From: a bacterium
GTDB lineage: Bacteria > Patescibacteriota > Minisyncoccia > Minisyncoccales > PEYH01
Reading direction: 5' to 3'
Assembly: GCA_021158195.1 (NCBI GenBank)
Contig: JAGGVA010000031.1
Span: forward strand, 1-43,160
DNA length: 43,160 nucleotides
Part shown: piece after piece, positions 1-7,698 of the stretch
How the letters are laid out: each line of letters begins with the position of its first letter
Numbering within the stretch: position 1 is the first letter of the stretch
Made by a program: the position numbers and the translations under genes
Notes under the pieces: model-generated
The model's database searches: none
Told to the model about the DNA's origin: nothing
The model's input: the letters and a program-made list of their open reading frames with translations, nothing else

Positions 1-22
1 CGAGCGTAACTCAATAAAATAA

Positions 23-178
23 TCGCTTTTTTATTTCGTCAAAATTCTTAAGAGAAAGCCAAATCCACCGGAAGACAAGGTTTCTGCTGGTTATTTTGCT
101 TTTATTGTTGAAAAATTTAGAGGAAACAGAAATTTTAAAAATACTCAGTTCCGTTCCAAAATAGGTTTTAATCTTTAA
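23..178 (+). pseudogene. Possible 3' remnant of an unidentified gene
   Basis: A 51-codon stretch is open from just after a stop at 20-22 to TAA at 176-178. Its residues look protein-like, for example KPNPPEDKVSAGYFAF and RGNRNFKNTQF, but it has no usable ATG, GTG or TTG start and no SD. It could be the tail of a decayed gene, with the upstream stop at 20-22 as one lesion. I do not recognise the family. Apart from this I see nothing in positions 1-218. Confidence 0.25.
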
Positions 179-218
179 GTAAAAGGATAATTTAATCTTT
201 GGATTATATTCATAGTTA

Positions 219-1301
219 TCAATCCTTAAATAGTGTTCCGCGATATGTATGGATAAAAGTTTTTATGAAAGTAACCAGCCAAAAAATAACTAAAAGCCAA
301 TATAGGGCAAAACCGATGTAATCTATTAGTTGAATCTCAAATATCGATGAAATTGTATGGCTTGCGGCTACATATGCTCCGAGAGGAAAAGTGAAAGCCC
401 ACCAAGACATTGCATACGGAAGTTTTAATCTTTTTATATAATGTAAGGTCAACGCAATGGCCATTATAACCCACCATATACCAAATCCCCAAAATAGAAA
501 TCCAAATATAAAGAAAGGTTCTTTTATAGTTACAAACGATGAGTTTTTGATAAGATTAACCAATGCAACAGTTCCTGCTCCGATGGGTCCAAGGTTTATC
601 CATATGGTTGGAGCCAAGGTGTTTGGTAAAGGGTGGTGAAGGATAAAACGATACATTGCTATTGCCAGCAATGAGAGATAAATAAAAAAACCTGCCCCCC
701 ATCCAAAATAGTTAAGGAATATAACAAACTCCTGTGTTAGTCCTGAAAGATGTGGTATAATTAAACTTCCGGCAACTGGAATTACAATTAGTCCAACCGG
801 AGGAATAAACCATGCAGGATTTATGTGGTCAAGTTTAACATGTTCGCCTTTAAACATTATATATGGTGTTAATATGCCGAAAAATATTGTGAGAAGCGTT
901 CCTATAAACCAAAAAATCTCTCCTATCTCCATATTTTTGCCGATTACGATAAAATCCGCTGCCAAGACAAGCATACCTATTGCTATTGTAGCGTAAAAGT
1001 TTGAGATTACTGGATGCTCTAAATCATTCAGTGCCTCTTTTCTGAAAAATATCCACCTGAAGGTCCAGGGGATTAATAAAATAAAAAAGAGAGCGATATT
1101 GAAGTAAAACAGGATATAGGCTAGATTTTTTAGAAAGGGAATATACTGAGAATAAAATGAACTGGTTATAGCCAGTATTCCCGTTCCCATAATACTCGCA
1201 AACCAAGAGGGCGAGAAATTCTTTATAATTTGAAATTTGTATTGTATCTCTTTCAAGATGCCAGCCCGATTTTTTATATTTGTTGATAAATTTTGAATCA
1301 T
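219..1301 (-). CDS. TDT family transporter (TehA/SLAC1/Mae1-like)
   Basis: A 360-residue integral membrane protein with about ten hydrophobic segments, the size usual for the tellurite-resistance/dicarboxylate transporter (TDT) family. The signature SPSWFASIMGTGILAI lies near residues 30-45, and a WWAFTFPLG motif sits near residue 300, where TDT proteins carry their last pore helices. Family members move anions such as malate, sulfite, chloride or nitrate, or give tellurite resistance; the sequence does not settle the substrate. It begins 14 bp after an ArsR-type repressor on the same strand, so the two should be co-transcribed from the promoter at 1659-1687. The context suggests induced efflux of a toxic oxyanion or thiophilic compound, which is inference. 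ATG start; no SD. Confidence 0.88.
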   Translation of the reverse strand: MIQNLSTNIKNRAGILKEIQYKFQIIKNFSPSWFASIMGTGILAITSSFYSQYIPFLKNLAYILFYFNIALFFILLIPWTFRWIFFRKEALNDLEHPVISNFYATIAIGMLVLAADFIVIGKNMEIGEIFWFIGTLLTIFFGILTPYIMFKGEHVKLDHINPAWFIPPVGLIVIPVAGSLIIPHLSGLTQEFVIFLNYFGWGAGFFIYLSLLAIAMYRFILHHPLPNTLAPTIWINLGPIGAGTVALVNLIKNSSFVTIKEPFFIFGFLFWGFGIWWVIMAIALTLHYIKRLKLPYAMSWWAFTFPLGAYVAASHTISSIFEIQLIDYIGFALYWLLVIFWLVTFIKTFIHTYRGTLFKD

Positions 1302-1315
1302 ATTTTATATCAATG

Positions 1316-1630
1316 TTAATCCTCTTTTAAGTTTAAAAATTTATTTAGTAAATTTAAGTATTTTTTGACAACCTTTTTATTTATTTTGTAAAAAATTTTT
1401 ACTCCTTCTTTTCTTGATGAAATTAGATCAAAATCTTTTAGAACTTTCAAATGGTGAGAGACAAGATTTTGGGGTAATTTTAAGTATTGCCAGATTTCAC
1501 AGACACATTTTTCATCTCTTTCCAAAAGGCGTAAAATTTTAATACGATTTTCTTCGGATATTATTTTTAAAAAATCTAACACTTGTCTTAATTTTCTTTC
1601 TGACTTATTTTTACAACGATCTGATTTCAT
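1316..1630 (-). CDS. ArsR/SmtB-family winged-helix repressor
   Basis: 104 residues, typical for the family. The recognition helix region PQNLVSHHLKVLKDFDLI lies at about 53-70, followed by a wing (SSRKEGVKIFYKI). A CVC motif at 42-44 matches the alpha-3 metal site (ELCVCDL in ArsR/CadC), and Cys6 near the N terminus could be a further ligand. These cysteines suggest sensing of As/Sb, Cd/Pb or another thiophilic ligand. The protein would dissociate from DNA when the ligand binds. It is first in an operon with the TDT transporter, and an ATCAAT-N4-ATTGAT palindrome in its own promoter suggests autoregulation. Family assignment is firm; the inducer is not known. Confidence 0.9.
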   Translation of the reverse strand: MKSDRCKNKSERKLRQVLDFLKIISEENRIKILRLLERDEKCVCEIWQYLKLPQNLVSHHLKVLKDFDLISSRKEGVKIFYKINKKVVKKYLNLLNKFLNLKED

Positions 1631-1642
1631 AAATTTAATTTA

Positions 1643-1658
1643 ATCAATCTACATTGAT
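1643..1658. promoter_or_regulatory. Candidate ArsR operator
   Basis: A perfect inverted repeat, ATCAAT-CTAC-ATTGAT, lies immediately downstream of the -10 of the arsR-TDT promoter, over the expected transcription start. Operators of the ArsR/CadC/SmtB family are short AT-rich palindromes of this type at this position. Confidence 0.6.
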
Positions 1659-1687
1659 ATATTATCTCCTTTCAATCTTTTTGTCAA
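1659..1687 (-). promoter_or_regulatory. Sigma70-type promoter of the arsR-TDT operon
   Basis: Read on the minus strand: TTGACA (1687-1682), a 17-bp spacer, then TAATAT (1664-1659). The start of transcription would be near 1652, inside the operator, about 22 nt before the ATG at 1630. Confidence 0.6.
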
Positions 1688-1694
1688 GTCTGCT

Positions 1695-1814
1695 TTGCCG
1701 CGCCGAAGACGCGGACATCTTTCATTAATCAAGAATTTTTGATAAAATAAGAAGTATAATTGTCTTCGACAATCAGAACCTTGTTTCCTCAACAACTAAA
1801 GGTTGTTTGGGAAA
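1695..1814 (+). other. Leader region with three hairpins upstream of the tRNA methylthiotransferase gene
   Basis: The 228-bp divergent spacer holds three short perfect stems: CCGCG/CGCGG around 1698-1714, ATTGTC-TTC-GACAAT at 1759-1773, and a two-part stem (TTTCC/GGAAA outside AACAAC/GTTGTT) at 1784-1814. A TATAAT at 1755-1760 could be the -10 for the plus-strand gene, but no good -35 pairs with it. The hairpins would then lie in its 5' leader. Function unknown. Confidence 0.35.
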
Positions 1815-1858
1815 TAAGTTCGAGCAGAGTTGTATAACCACACCTGAAGTTAATCTCG

Positions 1859-3133
1859 ATGAGAAAAAAATTTTTTCTTCAAACCTACGGATGTAAATTA
1901 AATCAGGCGGATTCAGAAATTATTAGAGGGATTCTTTTAAAAAATTTTCAGGAGGCCTCGGAAAAGGAGGCTGATTTTGTCGTAATTAATAGTTGTGGAG
2001 TTATTCAGAAAACAGAAAACAAGATTATAAGGAAGATAAAATCTTTGAAAAAGAATAAGAAAAAGATTATCTTAGCGGGATGTCTTCCATTGATAAATCC
2101 GGAAATTATGAATATGGTTGAAGGAGTAATTGGTCCCGAAGATCTTCTTATGATTAACGAAGTGGCTTTAGAAGTTCTAAGAGGAAAAAAAGTAATAAAG
2201 ATCTCTAAAAGGAAAATTAATAAGGCAAAATATTATTCTTATAGAGTAATTGATAAAGATTCTTGTGTGGCAATTGTGCCGATTTCTGAGGGATGTATGG
2301 GAAATTGTTCCTATTGCGCTACAAAATTTGCCAGAGGCAAACTGAAAAGTTATAAAATTGAGGATATTATAAAAGAAATTAATTATTTTTTAGACGCAGG
2401 AGCAAAAGAGATTCATTTAACTTCCCAAGATTTGGGATGCTTTGGTTTAGATAGAGACAGTTTAGAATTGCCAAAATTATTAAAGGAAATCCTTAAAATA
2501 AACAAAGAATTTAGGGTAAGATTGGGAATGGCTAACCCTTCTTATATCAAACTAATAATAAAGCCACTGATTAGTATTTTAAAAGAGGAAAAAATTTATA
2601 AGTACTTGCATATTCCAGTTCAAAGCGGATCTGACAAAATATTAAGATTAATGAAAAGGAGATATAGGGCAGATGATTTTAGAGAAATGGTTTCTCTTTT
2701 AAGAAGAGAAATTCCAGAAATTACTATTGTCACCGATTTCATTGTTGGGTTCCCTCAAGAAACAGGAAAAGATTTTCAAAAAAGCGTGCAATTAATTAAA
2801 GAGACCAAGCCAAATATTATTAATATCACAAAATTTTCACCAAGAAAAAATACAGAGGTATCAAAATTAAAGGATTTACCTGAGAGAGTTAAGACAGAGA
2901 GATCTAGATTTTTAAATTTAATTTCTCAAGAAATAAAAACAAAAGATCAGAAGAAATATTTAGGCAGAATTTTCAAAAAAATTCTAATCGCTCAAAAAGG
3001 AAAAGATAATACTTTAATTGCTCGTTTACCTAACTTTAAAGCAGTTATTTTAAAAAATGGTAAAGTAGGGGAGTGGGTTGATGTAAAAATTGTTGATTGG
3101 AGAGAAAACTATCTTCTGGGAGAAATTGTCTAA
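1859..3133 (+). CDS. Archaeal/eukaryotic-type tRNA t6A37 methylthiotransferase (e-MtaB/CDKAL1-like)
   Basis: 424 residues with the three-domain MiaB layout. The N-terminal UPF0004 domain has cluster cysteines C12, C46 and C75. The radical-SAM domain has C146-xxx-C150-xx-C153 in GCMGNCSYC. A C-terminal TRAM domain starts near residue 360. These enzymes add a methylthio group to N6-threonylcarbamoyladenosine at tRNA position 37 using SAM and two 4Fe-4S clusters. Motifs such as YCATKFARGKLKSY, HIPVQSGSDKILRLMKRRY and NITKFSPRKNTE resemble the archaeal/CDKAL1 branch (TIGR01578-like) more than bacterial MtaB or MiaB. Stands alone; ATG start without an SD. RimO or MiaB are less likely alternatives. 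Confidence 0.85.
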   Translation: MRKKFFLQTYGCKLNQADSEIIRGILLKNFQEASEKEADFVVINSCGVIQKTENKIIRKIKSLKKNKKKIILAGCLPLINPEIMNMVEGVIGPEDLLMINEVALEVLRGKKVIKISKRKINKAKYYSYRVIDKDSCVAIVPISEGCMGNCSYCATKFARGKLKSYKIEDIIKEINYFLDAGAKEIHLTSQDLGCFGLDRDSLELPKLLKEILKINKEFRVRLGMANPSYIKLIIKPLISILKEEKIYKYLHIPVQSGSDKILRLMKRRYRADDFREMVSLLRREIPEITIVTDFIVGFPQETGKDFQKSVQLIKETKPNIINITKFSPRKNTEVSKLKDLPERVKTERSRFLNLISQEIKTKDQKKYLGRIFKKILIAQKGKDNTLIARLPNFKAVILKNGKVGEWVDVKIVDWRENYLLGEIV

Positions 3134-3136
3134 TTC

Positions 3137-3165
3137 TTGCCAAAAAGAAAAATTTATTGTAAAAG
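3137..3165 (+). promoter_or_regulatory. Probable promoter of the cupin gene
   Basis: TTGCCA at 3137-3142 (5 of 6 consensus), 17-bp spacer, TAAAAG at 3160-3165 (4 of 6). This would give a leader of about 35 nt ending in the strong SD of the gene at 3210. Confidence 0.4.
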
Positions 3166-3209
3166 AAAGATAGGACATTAAGAGTATAAAAGGAAAAAGG
3201 AGGCGGGAG

Positions 3210-3812
3210 ATGATAAAGGTTGGTTATATTGCGGCTCGTAGGCCAGGAAATATGGTTTTTCTTCCTCAAGATATTGTTAGAAAGAATGGCAGTTCTTTGC
3301 CCGGTGTTTTGAAAAATTTAGAAATTACTGCCGGGTTTCGCAAGAAAAAGGTAGAATTAACTCGAGGAGATTTTGTATTCAGCGTTGTTTTGAACCATGG
3401 GGTAAGATTTTGGGTGAGTATTTCTGCGGATTTTTTGGAATATTGTACTCGACCAATGTATTCTTTTTCGCCTAGATCTGATGCAGTTTATTATTTTCAG
3501 GGAATAATGAAGCCGGACTGGGGCATTTTAGTGCAAAAAATACCTCCCTTAAAGGAAACCTCTTGTCATTATCACACCGAAAGAGATGAATGGGTTTTCC
3601 CTCTTTTTGGATTTGGGAGGGCAAAAAACTGCGCTATTGGTGAGGATTTTCCTCTGCTTAAAAGGGAGATTATCTTTTTCCCACGCGGAATTTATCATTC
3701 TCTTGAGGCTGGTAAACACCACGGTCTTGTAACCGTAATCATCCTAAAGGGAGTTAAAACGGTTGAGGAAATACTTCAAAGTGACCATATCTTCTATCAG
3801 GGGGCAGGATAA
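3210..3812 (+). CDS. Cupin-fold protein, function unknown
   Basis: 200 residues. The C-terminal half carries cupin motifs: H120-x-H122-x4-E127 (CHYHTERDEWVF) and a second motif with P158, G160 and H163 (FFPRGIYH), giving the usual metal-binding set of His, His, Glu and His. The N-terminal 100 residues are not recognised. Cupins range from sugar-phosphate epimerases and isomerases to dioxygenases and regulators, so no reaction can be assigned. A strong SD (AAGGAGG, 6 nt before ATG) decides the start, and an intrinsic terminator overlaps the stop codon, so this is a single-gene transcript. It belongs to the strong-SD set described in the findings. Confidence 0.75.
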   Translation: MIKVGYIAARRPGNMVFLPQDIVRKNGSSLPGVLKNLEITAGFRKKKVELTRGDFVFSVVLNHGVRFWVSISADFLEYCTRPMYSFSPRSDAVYYFQGIMKPDWGILVQKIPPLKETSCHYHTERDEWVFPLFGFGRAKNCAIGEDFPLLKREIIFFPRGIYHSLEAGKHHGLVTVIILKGVKTVEEILQSDHIFYQGAG

Positions 3813-3832
3813 GCCCCCTGTTTATTTTTTTT
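3798..3832 (+). terminator. Intrinsic terminator of the cupin gene
   Basis: Perfect 8-bp stem CAGGGGGC (3798-3805) and GCCCCCTG (3813-3820) with a 7-nt loop that contains the TAA stop codon, followed by a T-rich tract. Confidence 0.9.
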
Positions 3833-3857
3833 AAAAAAAATAGTAGAATATTGTAAT

Positions 3858-4916
3858 ATGCGTAAGTATTTATTTTCGGGCATTCTTTTTTTGTCTGGTA
3901 TTGTTTTGTTTTTGCTAGCATTGGGGAAATCAGAGATTTTGAAGGTTTTAGAATCGCTTAAAAACTTCTGGTCTTTAAATCTCTTATGGGTCTTTTTGCT
4001 TATTTTGATGGGTAATGTGGTTGGTGGTTTTCGCTGGTATGTAATTTTAAAGACAAAATTTCAGAAGATTAGTTTTTGGAAAACTCTGTGGGCAAAATTT
4101 GTAGGATTTGCTTTTAGTTACATTACGCCAATGGTTTTTATGGGAGGCGAACCATCGAGGTATCTTGTGTTAAGAGAGGAAGAGAAGAAGAACGTAGGCA
4201 ATGATTCAGGATTTATTATTGTTTCTATTATTGTAGATAAATTGATTTTTCTAATAGCATCAACTACAATGTTTTTCGTCGGCCTGTTCTTTTTAATTTA
4301 TTATCTTCAGGCAGGATGTCTTTGGATTCTTTTCTTTTGTTTGGTTGCGTGTTTTGTCTTTATTGTTTTGCCGATTTTTTTAATCAAACTCAAAAGAAAT
4401 TTGAAAAAAAACAACAAAAATATTGTAGAATGGATTATTGAGAAACTTTATTTGAAAAAAATTAAATATTTTCGTCAAAAAGATAATTCTTTAAAAAATA
4501 TAGAAGAAGAAACGGTTAAATTTTTTAGCCAGAAGAGGAAATTTCTTAAAATTCTTTCACTTTCCTTTTTAGAACACGCTTTTACTCTTTCTGCTTTTTG
4601 GGTTATAGTAAAAACCATAGAAAATCGCTTTATTGAAGGAGGAAAAATATTAGCCATTGGCACGCTCTTACAACTTTCTTATGTGTTTCCGAGCCCTGCT
4701 GCTTTGGGAAGTTTGGAAGTAAGTCAAACATATGGTTTTCCTGTTGTAGGTCTTTTGAGTAGTCACGGGCTTGCTTTCACTCTAATTTTAAGGGGAGTAA
4801 ATATTGTCATTGTTATTTTTGGAATGATATTATTTTTATGGTTTGAACTACGTCTCTGGAAAAATAAAATTTTAGAATTTCTTTGTAGGTTAATCTATGA
4901 CAAAAAAGACCAATAA
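3858..4916 (+). CDS. LPG-synthase-type flippase-like membrane protein (UPF0104)
   Basis: 352 residues with about seven or eight membrane helices. The segments GNVVGGFRWYVILK (52-65) and ITPMVFMGGEPSRYL (89-103) are typical of the lysylphosphatidylglycerol synthase transmembrane domain family (PF03706). No C-terminal aminoacyl-transferase domain is present, so this is the stand-alone membrane form, whose members are proposed to move lipids or lipid-linked sugars; the substrate is unknown. A TAGAAT at 3844-3849 only 8 bp before the ATG could be a -10, which would give an almost leaderless mRNA. It overlaps the next gene by 20 bp, indicating coupling to the S41 protease. Confidence 0.85.
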   Translation: MRKYLFSGILFLSGIVLFLLALGKSEILKVLESLKNFWSLNLLWVFLLILMGNVVGGFRWYVILKTKFQKISFWKTLWAKFVGFAFSYITPMVFMGGEPSRYLVLREEEKKNVGNDSGFIIVSIIVDKLIFLIASTTMFFVGLFFLIYYLQAGCLWILFFCLVACFVFIVLPIFLIKLKRNLKKNNKNIVEWIIEKLYLKKIKYFRQKDNSLKNIEEETVKFFSQKRKFLKILSLSFLEHAFTLSAFWVIVKTIENRFIEGGKILAIGTLLQLSYVFPSPAALGSLEVSQTYGFPVVGLLSSHGLAFTLILRGVNIVIVIFGMILFLWFELRLWKNKILEFLCRLIYDKKDQ

Positions 4917-6078
4917 ACATTTCTTAATTTTATTTCTATTACTTTTTGCCGTTCTTGGAGGAGCGGGTGCAGGTTTTTATTTTGGTTCAGATTACACACG
5001 TCAACATTATAATCAACTTTCTCAAAAAATCGATGTAACCGCTATTTTAGATGCTTTAAATATTATAGAAGAAAAGTATGTTGGCGATATTGATTATCAG
5101 AAAATGCTTTATGGAGCAATAAGGGGTTTAGTAAGGGGGGTTGGAGACGATTATACAGATTATTTTGATCCTCAAGAGGCGAAGTTATTTCAGGAGGATA
5201 TTTCGGGGTCTTTTGAGGGTGTAGGTATTGAGATAACTATGAGAGATGGCCAATTGGTAGTAGTGTCTCCTATAGAGGGCACACCTGCTTATAAGGCAGG
5301 AATTCTTCCTAAAGATAAAATTTTAAAAATAGACGATACCCTTACCAATGAGTTGACATTAGAAGAAGCCGCCTTGAGGATAAGGGGTAAAAAAGGAACA
5401 CCTGTTAAACTAACAATTTACAGAGAGGGATGGAAAGAACCAAAGGAAATAGAGATTATTAGGGATAAAATAATAATCCCCTGGGTGAAAGTGGAATTTA
5501 TTGATGACGATATAGCGCATCTAAGTATTCTCCAATTCCCAGAAAATGTTGATAGTCAGTTTAGGGAGGCAGCCCAAAAGATATTAGACAAAGGTGTTAA
5601 AAAAATTATTTTGGATCTCAGAAATAATCCCGGCGGTATTTTTAGTAAGGCAATAGATATTGCCGGTTGGTTTTTGGAAAGGGGAGATGTAGTTGTTTAT
5701 GAAAAACTTTCTGATGGTACAGAAATTCCATATCAAGCAAAAGGTAATAGTAAATTGAGCGATGCCAAACTTGTTATTCTTGTAAACGAAGGTACAGCCT
5801 CTGCTTCAGAAATTTTAGCGGGAGCATTGAAAGAGAACAAAAAAAATGTTAAGTTGATAGGAGAGAAGACATTTGGTAAAGGTACAGTTCAGGAGGCAGT
5901 TAATTTTAGAGAGGGCTTAATTAAGGTTACGGTGGCTTATTGGTTAACTCCCCATAAAAAAATGATAGAAAAATTTGGGTTGCAGCCTGACATTGAAGTA
6001 AAAATGACAGAAGAAGGTTTAGAGGCAAATAGAGACCCGCAATTAGAAAAGGCGATAGAAATTATCAAAAGTTTATAA
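4897..6078 (+). CDS. S41 family C-terminal processing protease (CtpA-like)
   Basis: 393 residues. A signal anchor lies at about 7-29, so the enzyme works outside the membrane. A PDZ domain spans roughly 95-180 (FEGVGIEI near 106-113), followed by the S41 catalytic domain with RNNPGG (242-247). The nucleophilic Ser is in TASASEI (300-306) and the general-base Lys is K328 in TFGKGTVQ, so both members of the Ser-Lys dyad are present. The family trims C termini of exported proteins and activates cell-wall hydrolases, which fits the nearby wall genes. Translation is probably coupled to the upstream membrane protein (20-bp overlap), and rplI follows after 4 bp. Confidence 0.93.
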   Translation: MTKKTNKHFLILFLLLFAVLGGAGAGFYFGSDYTRQHYNQLSQKIDVTAILDALNIIEEKYVGDIDYQKMLYGAIRGLVRGVGDDYTDYFDPQEAKLFQEDISGSFEGVGIEITMRDGQLVVVSPIEGTPAYKAGILPKDKILKIDDTLTNELTLEEAALRIRGKKGTPVKLTIYREGWKEPKEIEIIRDKIIIPWVKVEFIDDDIAHLSILQFPENVDSQFREAAQKILDKGVKKIILDLRNNPGGIFSKAIDIAGWFLERGDVVVYEKLSDGTEIPYQAKGNSKLSDAKLVILVNEGTASASEILAGALKENKKNVKLIGEKTFGKGTVQEAVNFREGLIKVTVAYWLTPHKKMIEKFGLQPDIEVKMTEEGLEANRDPQLEKAIEIIKSL

Positions 6079-6082
6079 AAAT

Positions 6083-6553
6083 ATGAAAGTTATTCTTTTA
6101 AAAAACATAAAAAATTTAGGGCAAAAGTATGAAATTAAAACTGTAAAGGATGGCTATGCAAGGAATTATCTTATTCCCCAAGGTTTAGCAATTCCGGCAA
6201 CCAAAGAAAAAATAGAATGGGCATTAAAACAACAGGAAGTCTATGCTAAGAAAGCCGAAGAGAAATTAAAGAAAGTACAGGAAATGGCAGAAAGGTTAGA
6301 TGGTCAAGAGATTATATTCTCTGTAAAAGTCGGAGAGAAAGATCAATTATTTGAAAATATAAATAGCGCGAAGATAGCCCAGAAGTTAAAAGAGATGGGC
6401 TTCGAAGTAAAGAAAAATCAAGTTATTTTAGAAGAACCCATTAAAGAATTAGGAGAATATCAAATTAAACTAGCCCTTGAAGAAGGGCTTGAACCTCAGA
6501 TTACAGTAGTTGTTGTTGCAGAGGAAAATTCAAAAAAGGAAGAAGAATTATAG
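6083..6553 (+). CDS. rplI: Ribosomal protein bL9
   Basis: 156 residues, close to the usual 148-150. The N-terminal domain [19 protein letters not shown] with the [12 protein letters not shown] motif is diagnostic and is followed by the long connecting helix and the C-terminal domain. It binds 23S rRNA domain V at the base of the L1 stalk. It sits 4 bp after ctpA without an SD, in place of the common rpsF-ssb-rpsR-rplI setting. Its stop overlaps the stop of rpmA on the other strand by 6 bp. Several CPR lineages are reported to lack L9, so its presence helps place the genome. Confidence 0.96.
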   Translation: MKVILLKNIKNLGQKYEIKTVKDGYARNYLIPQGLAIPATKEKIEWALKQQEVYAKKAEEKLKKVQEMAERLDGQEIIFSVKVGEKDQLFENINSAKIAQKLKEMGFEVKKNQVILEEPIKELGEYQIKLALEEGLEPQITVVVVAEENSKKEEEL

Positions 6554-6820
6554 TACATTTACCACTTTTGCTTTTCTCTTCGTGCCGTCAAATCTGGTGA
6601 TTCGCTTTGTTTGAAATTTAACCACGCCCTCTTTTACAGCATAGAGAGTGTCGTCTTTTCCTCGACGGACATTTTTACCGGGTATAAATCTTGTTCCTCT
6701 TTGGCGAACAATAATCATTCCCGGTTTTACTTTTTGGCCATCAAAGACTTTTACTCCTAAATATTTTGGTTGAGAATCTCTTCCTAATTTTGTAGATCCA
6801 GCAGATTTTGTTTTCGCCAT
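6548..6820 (-). CDS. rpmA: Ribosomal protein bL27
   Basis: 90 residues with the family hallmarks [20 protein letters not shown] and [16 protein letters not shown]27 reaches the peptidyl-transferase centre with its N terminus. The mature-type N terminus MAKTKSAG is encoded directly, with no Firmicutes-type cleavable leader. It is transcribed alone on the minus strand, separated from its usual partner rplU. Convergent and overlapping with rplI at the 3' end, with no visible terminator between them. Confidence 0.97.
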   Translation of the reverse strand: MAKTKSAGSTKLGRDSQPKYLGVKVFDGQKVKPGMIIVRQRGTRFIPGKNVRRGKDDTLYAVKEGVVKFQTKRITRFDGTKRKAKVVNVL

Positions 6821-6850
6821 ACGATAAATTTAATAGTTAGACAATCGGCA

Positions 6851-7036
6851 ATGAATATATTACCAAATTTCTTTCTTAAAGTCAAAGATAAAAAAGAAGA
6901 ACTTCTGAGATTGGCAATTGTATTTTTATCTTTTCTCCTGGCTTTCGGGCTGGGTTTTTTAATTTCAAAAATTATTGATCATCAAGAATTAAAATTTGAA
7001 TATGAAAGTTCCCCAACATCTTGGAATTATTATTGA
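6851..7036 (+). CDS. Small single-pass membrane protein
   Basis: 61 residues: a charged N-terminal segment, one strong membrane helix (LAIVFLSFLLAFGLGFLI, about 22-39), and a short polar tail. It lies between divergent rpmA and uppS and overlaps the uppS start by 35 bp in another frame. No SD. The clear membrane helix and position support a real gene, but no family is recognised; it could be the leader gene of the uppS transcript. Confidence 0.5.
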   Translation: MNILPNFFLKVKDKKEELLRLAIVFLSFLLAFGLGFLISKIIDHQELKFEYESSPTSWNYY

Positions 7037-7688
7037 CGGTAACAGAAGGTGGGCGAGAAAACGTAATCTTTCTAGTTTTTTAGGTCACAGAAAAGGGTTT
7101 GAAAATGTTAGAAAGATTGCAAGATACGCTTTTAAAACAGGGGTGAAATATTTGACAATATTTGCTTTTTCTACTGAAAACTGGAAAAGAGATAAAAAAG
7201 AAGTAGATTACTTAATGAAACTGTTAAAAAATGCTTTTTCCAAGAAATATGTGGAAGAACTTATGGAAAACGAAGTAAAAGTAAATTTTATTGGTCAAAT
7301 TAAAAGATTACCAAAAGAACTTCAGCAAAAAATAAAGGAAGTTGAAGATCTTACCAAAAAAAATGAAAAATATGTATTTAACATAGCGCTTTCATATGGG
7401 GGAAGAGCAGATATTGTTGAAGCAGTAAAAAAAATTATTAAAAAGAGAATTGATGTTGAAAAAATAGATGAGGAGTTGTTTTCAAAATTTTTGTGGACGA
7501 AAGGAATGCCTGACCCTGATTTAGTAATTCGCACCGGAGGCGAACAAAGAATTTCCAATTTTTTGATATGGCAGATGGCATATTCAGAACTTTATTTTTC
7601 CAAAAAATTCTGGCCCGAGTTTAGTAAAGAAGATCTTGATGAGGCTTTTTTAGATTACGCTAAACGCCAAAGGCGATTTGGGAGATAA
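7002..7688 (+). CDS. uppS: Undecaprenyl diphosphate synthase (cis-prenyltransferase)
   Basis: 228 residues. It condenses isopentenyl diphosphate onto farnesyl diphosphate to make the C55 carrier used by MraY and MurG. The catalytic Asp12 is in IIDGNRRWARKR, and other family motifs are FAFSTENWKR, LSYGGRADI and DPDLVIRTGGEQRISNFL. I chose the ATG at 7002 (MKVPQHLG) over an in-frame TTG two codons earlier, because the family starts just before the HLGIIIDGN strand. No SD; translation may be coupled to the overlapping small membrane protein. Confidence 0.95.
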   Translation: MKVPQHLGIIIDGNRRWARKRNLSSFLGHRKGFENVRKIARYAFKTGVKYLTIFAFSTENWKRDKKEVDYLMKLLKNAFSKKYVEELMENEVKVNFIGQIKRLPKELQQKIKEVEDLTKKNEKYVFNIALSYGGRADIVEAVKKIIKKRIDVEKIDEELFSKFLWTKGMPDPDLVIRTGGEQRISNFLIWQMAYSELYFSKKFWPEFSKEDLDEAFLDYAKRQRRFGR

Positions 7689-7698
7689 TTGATAATTT

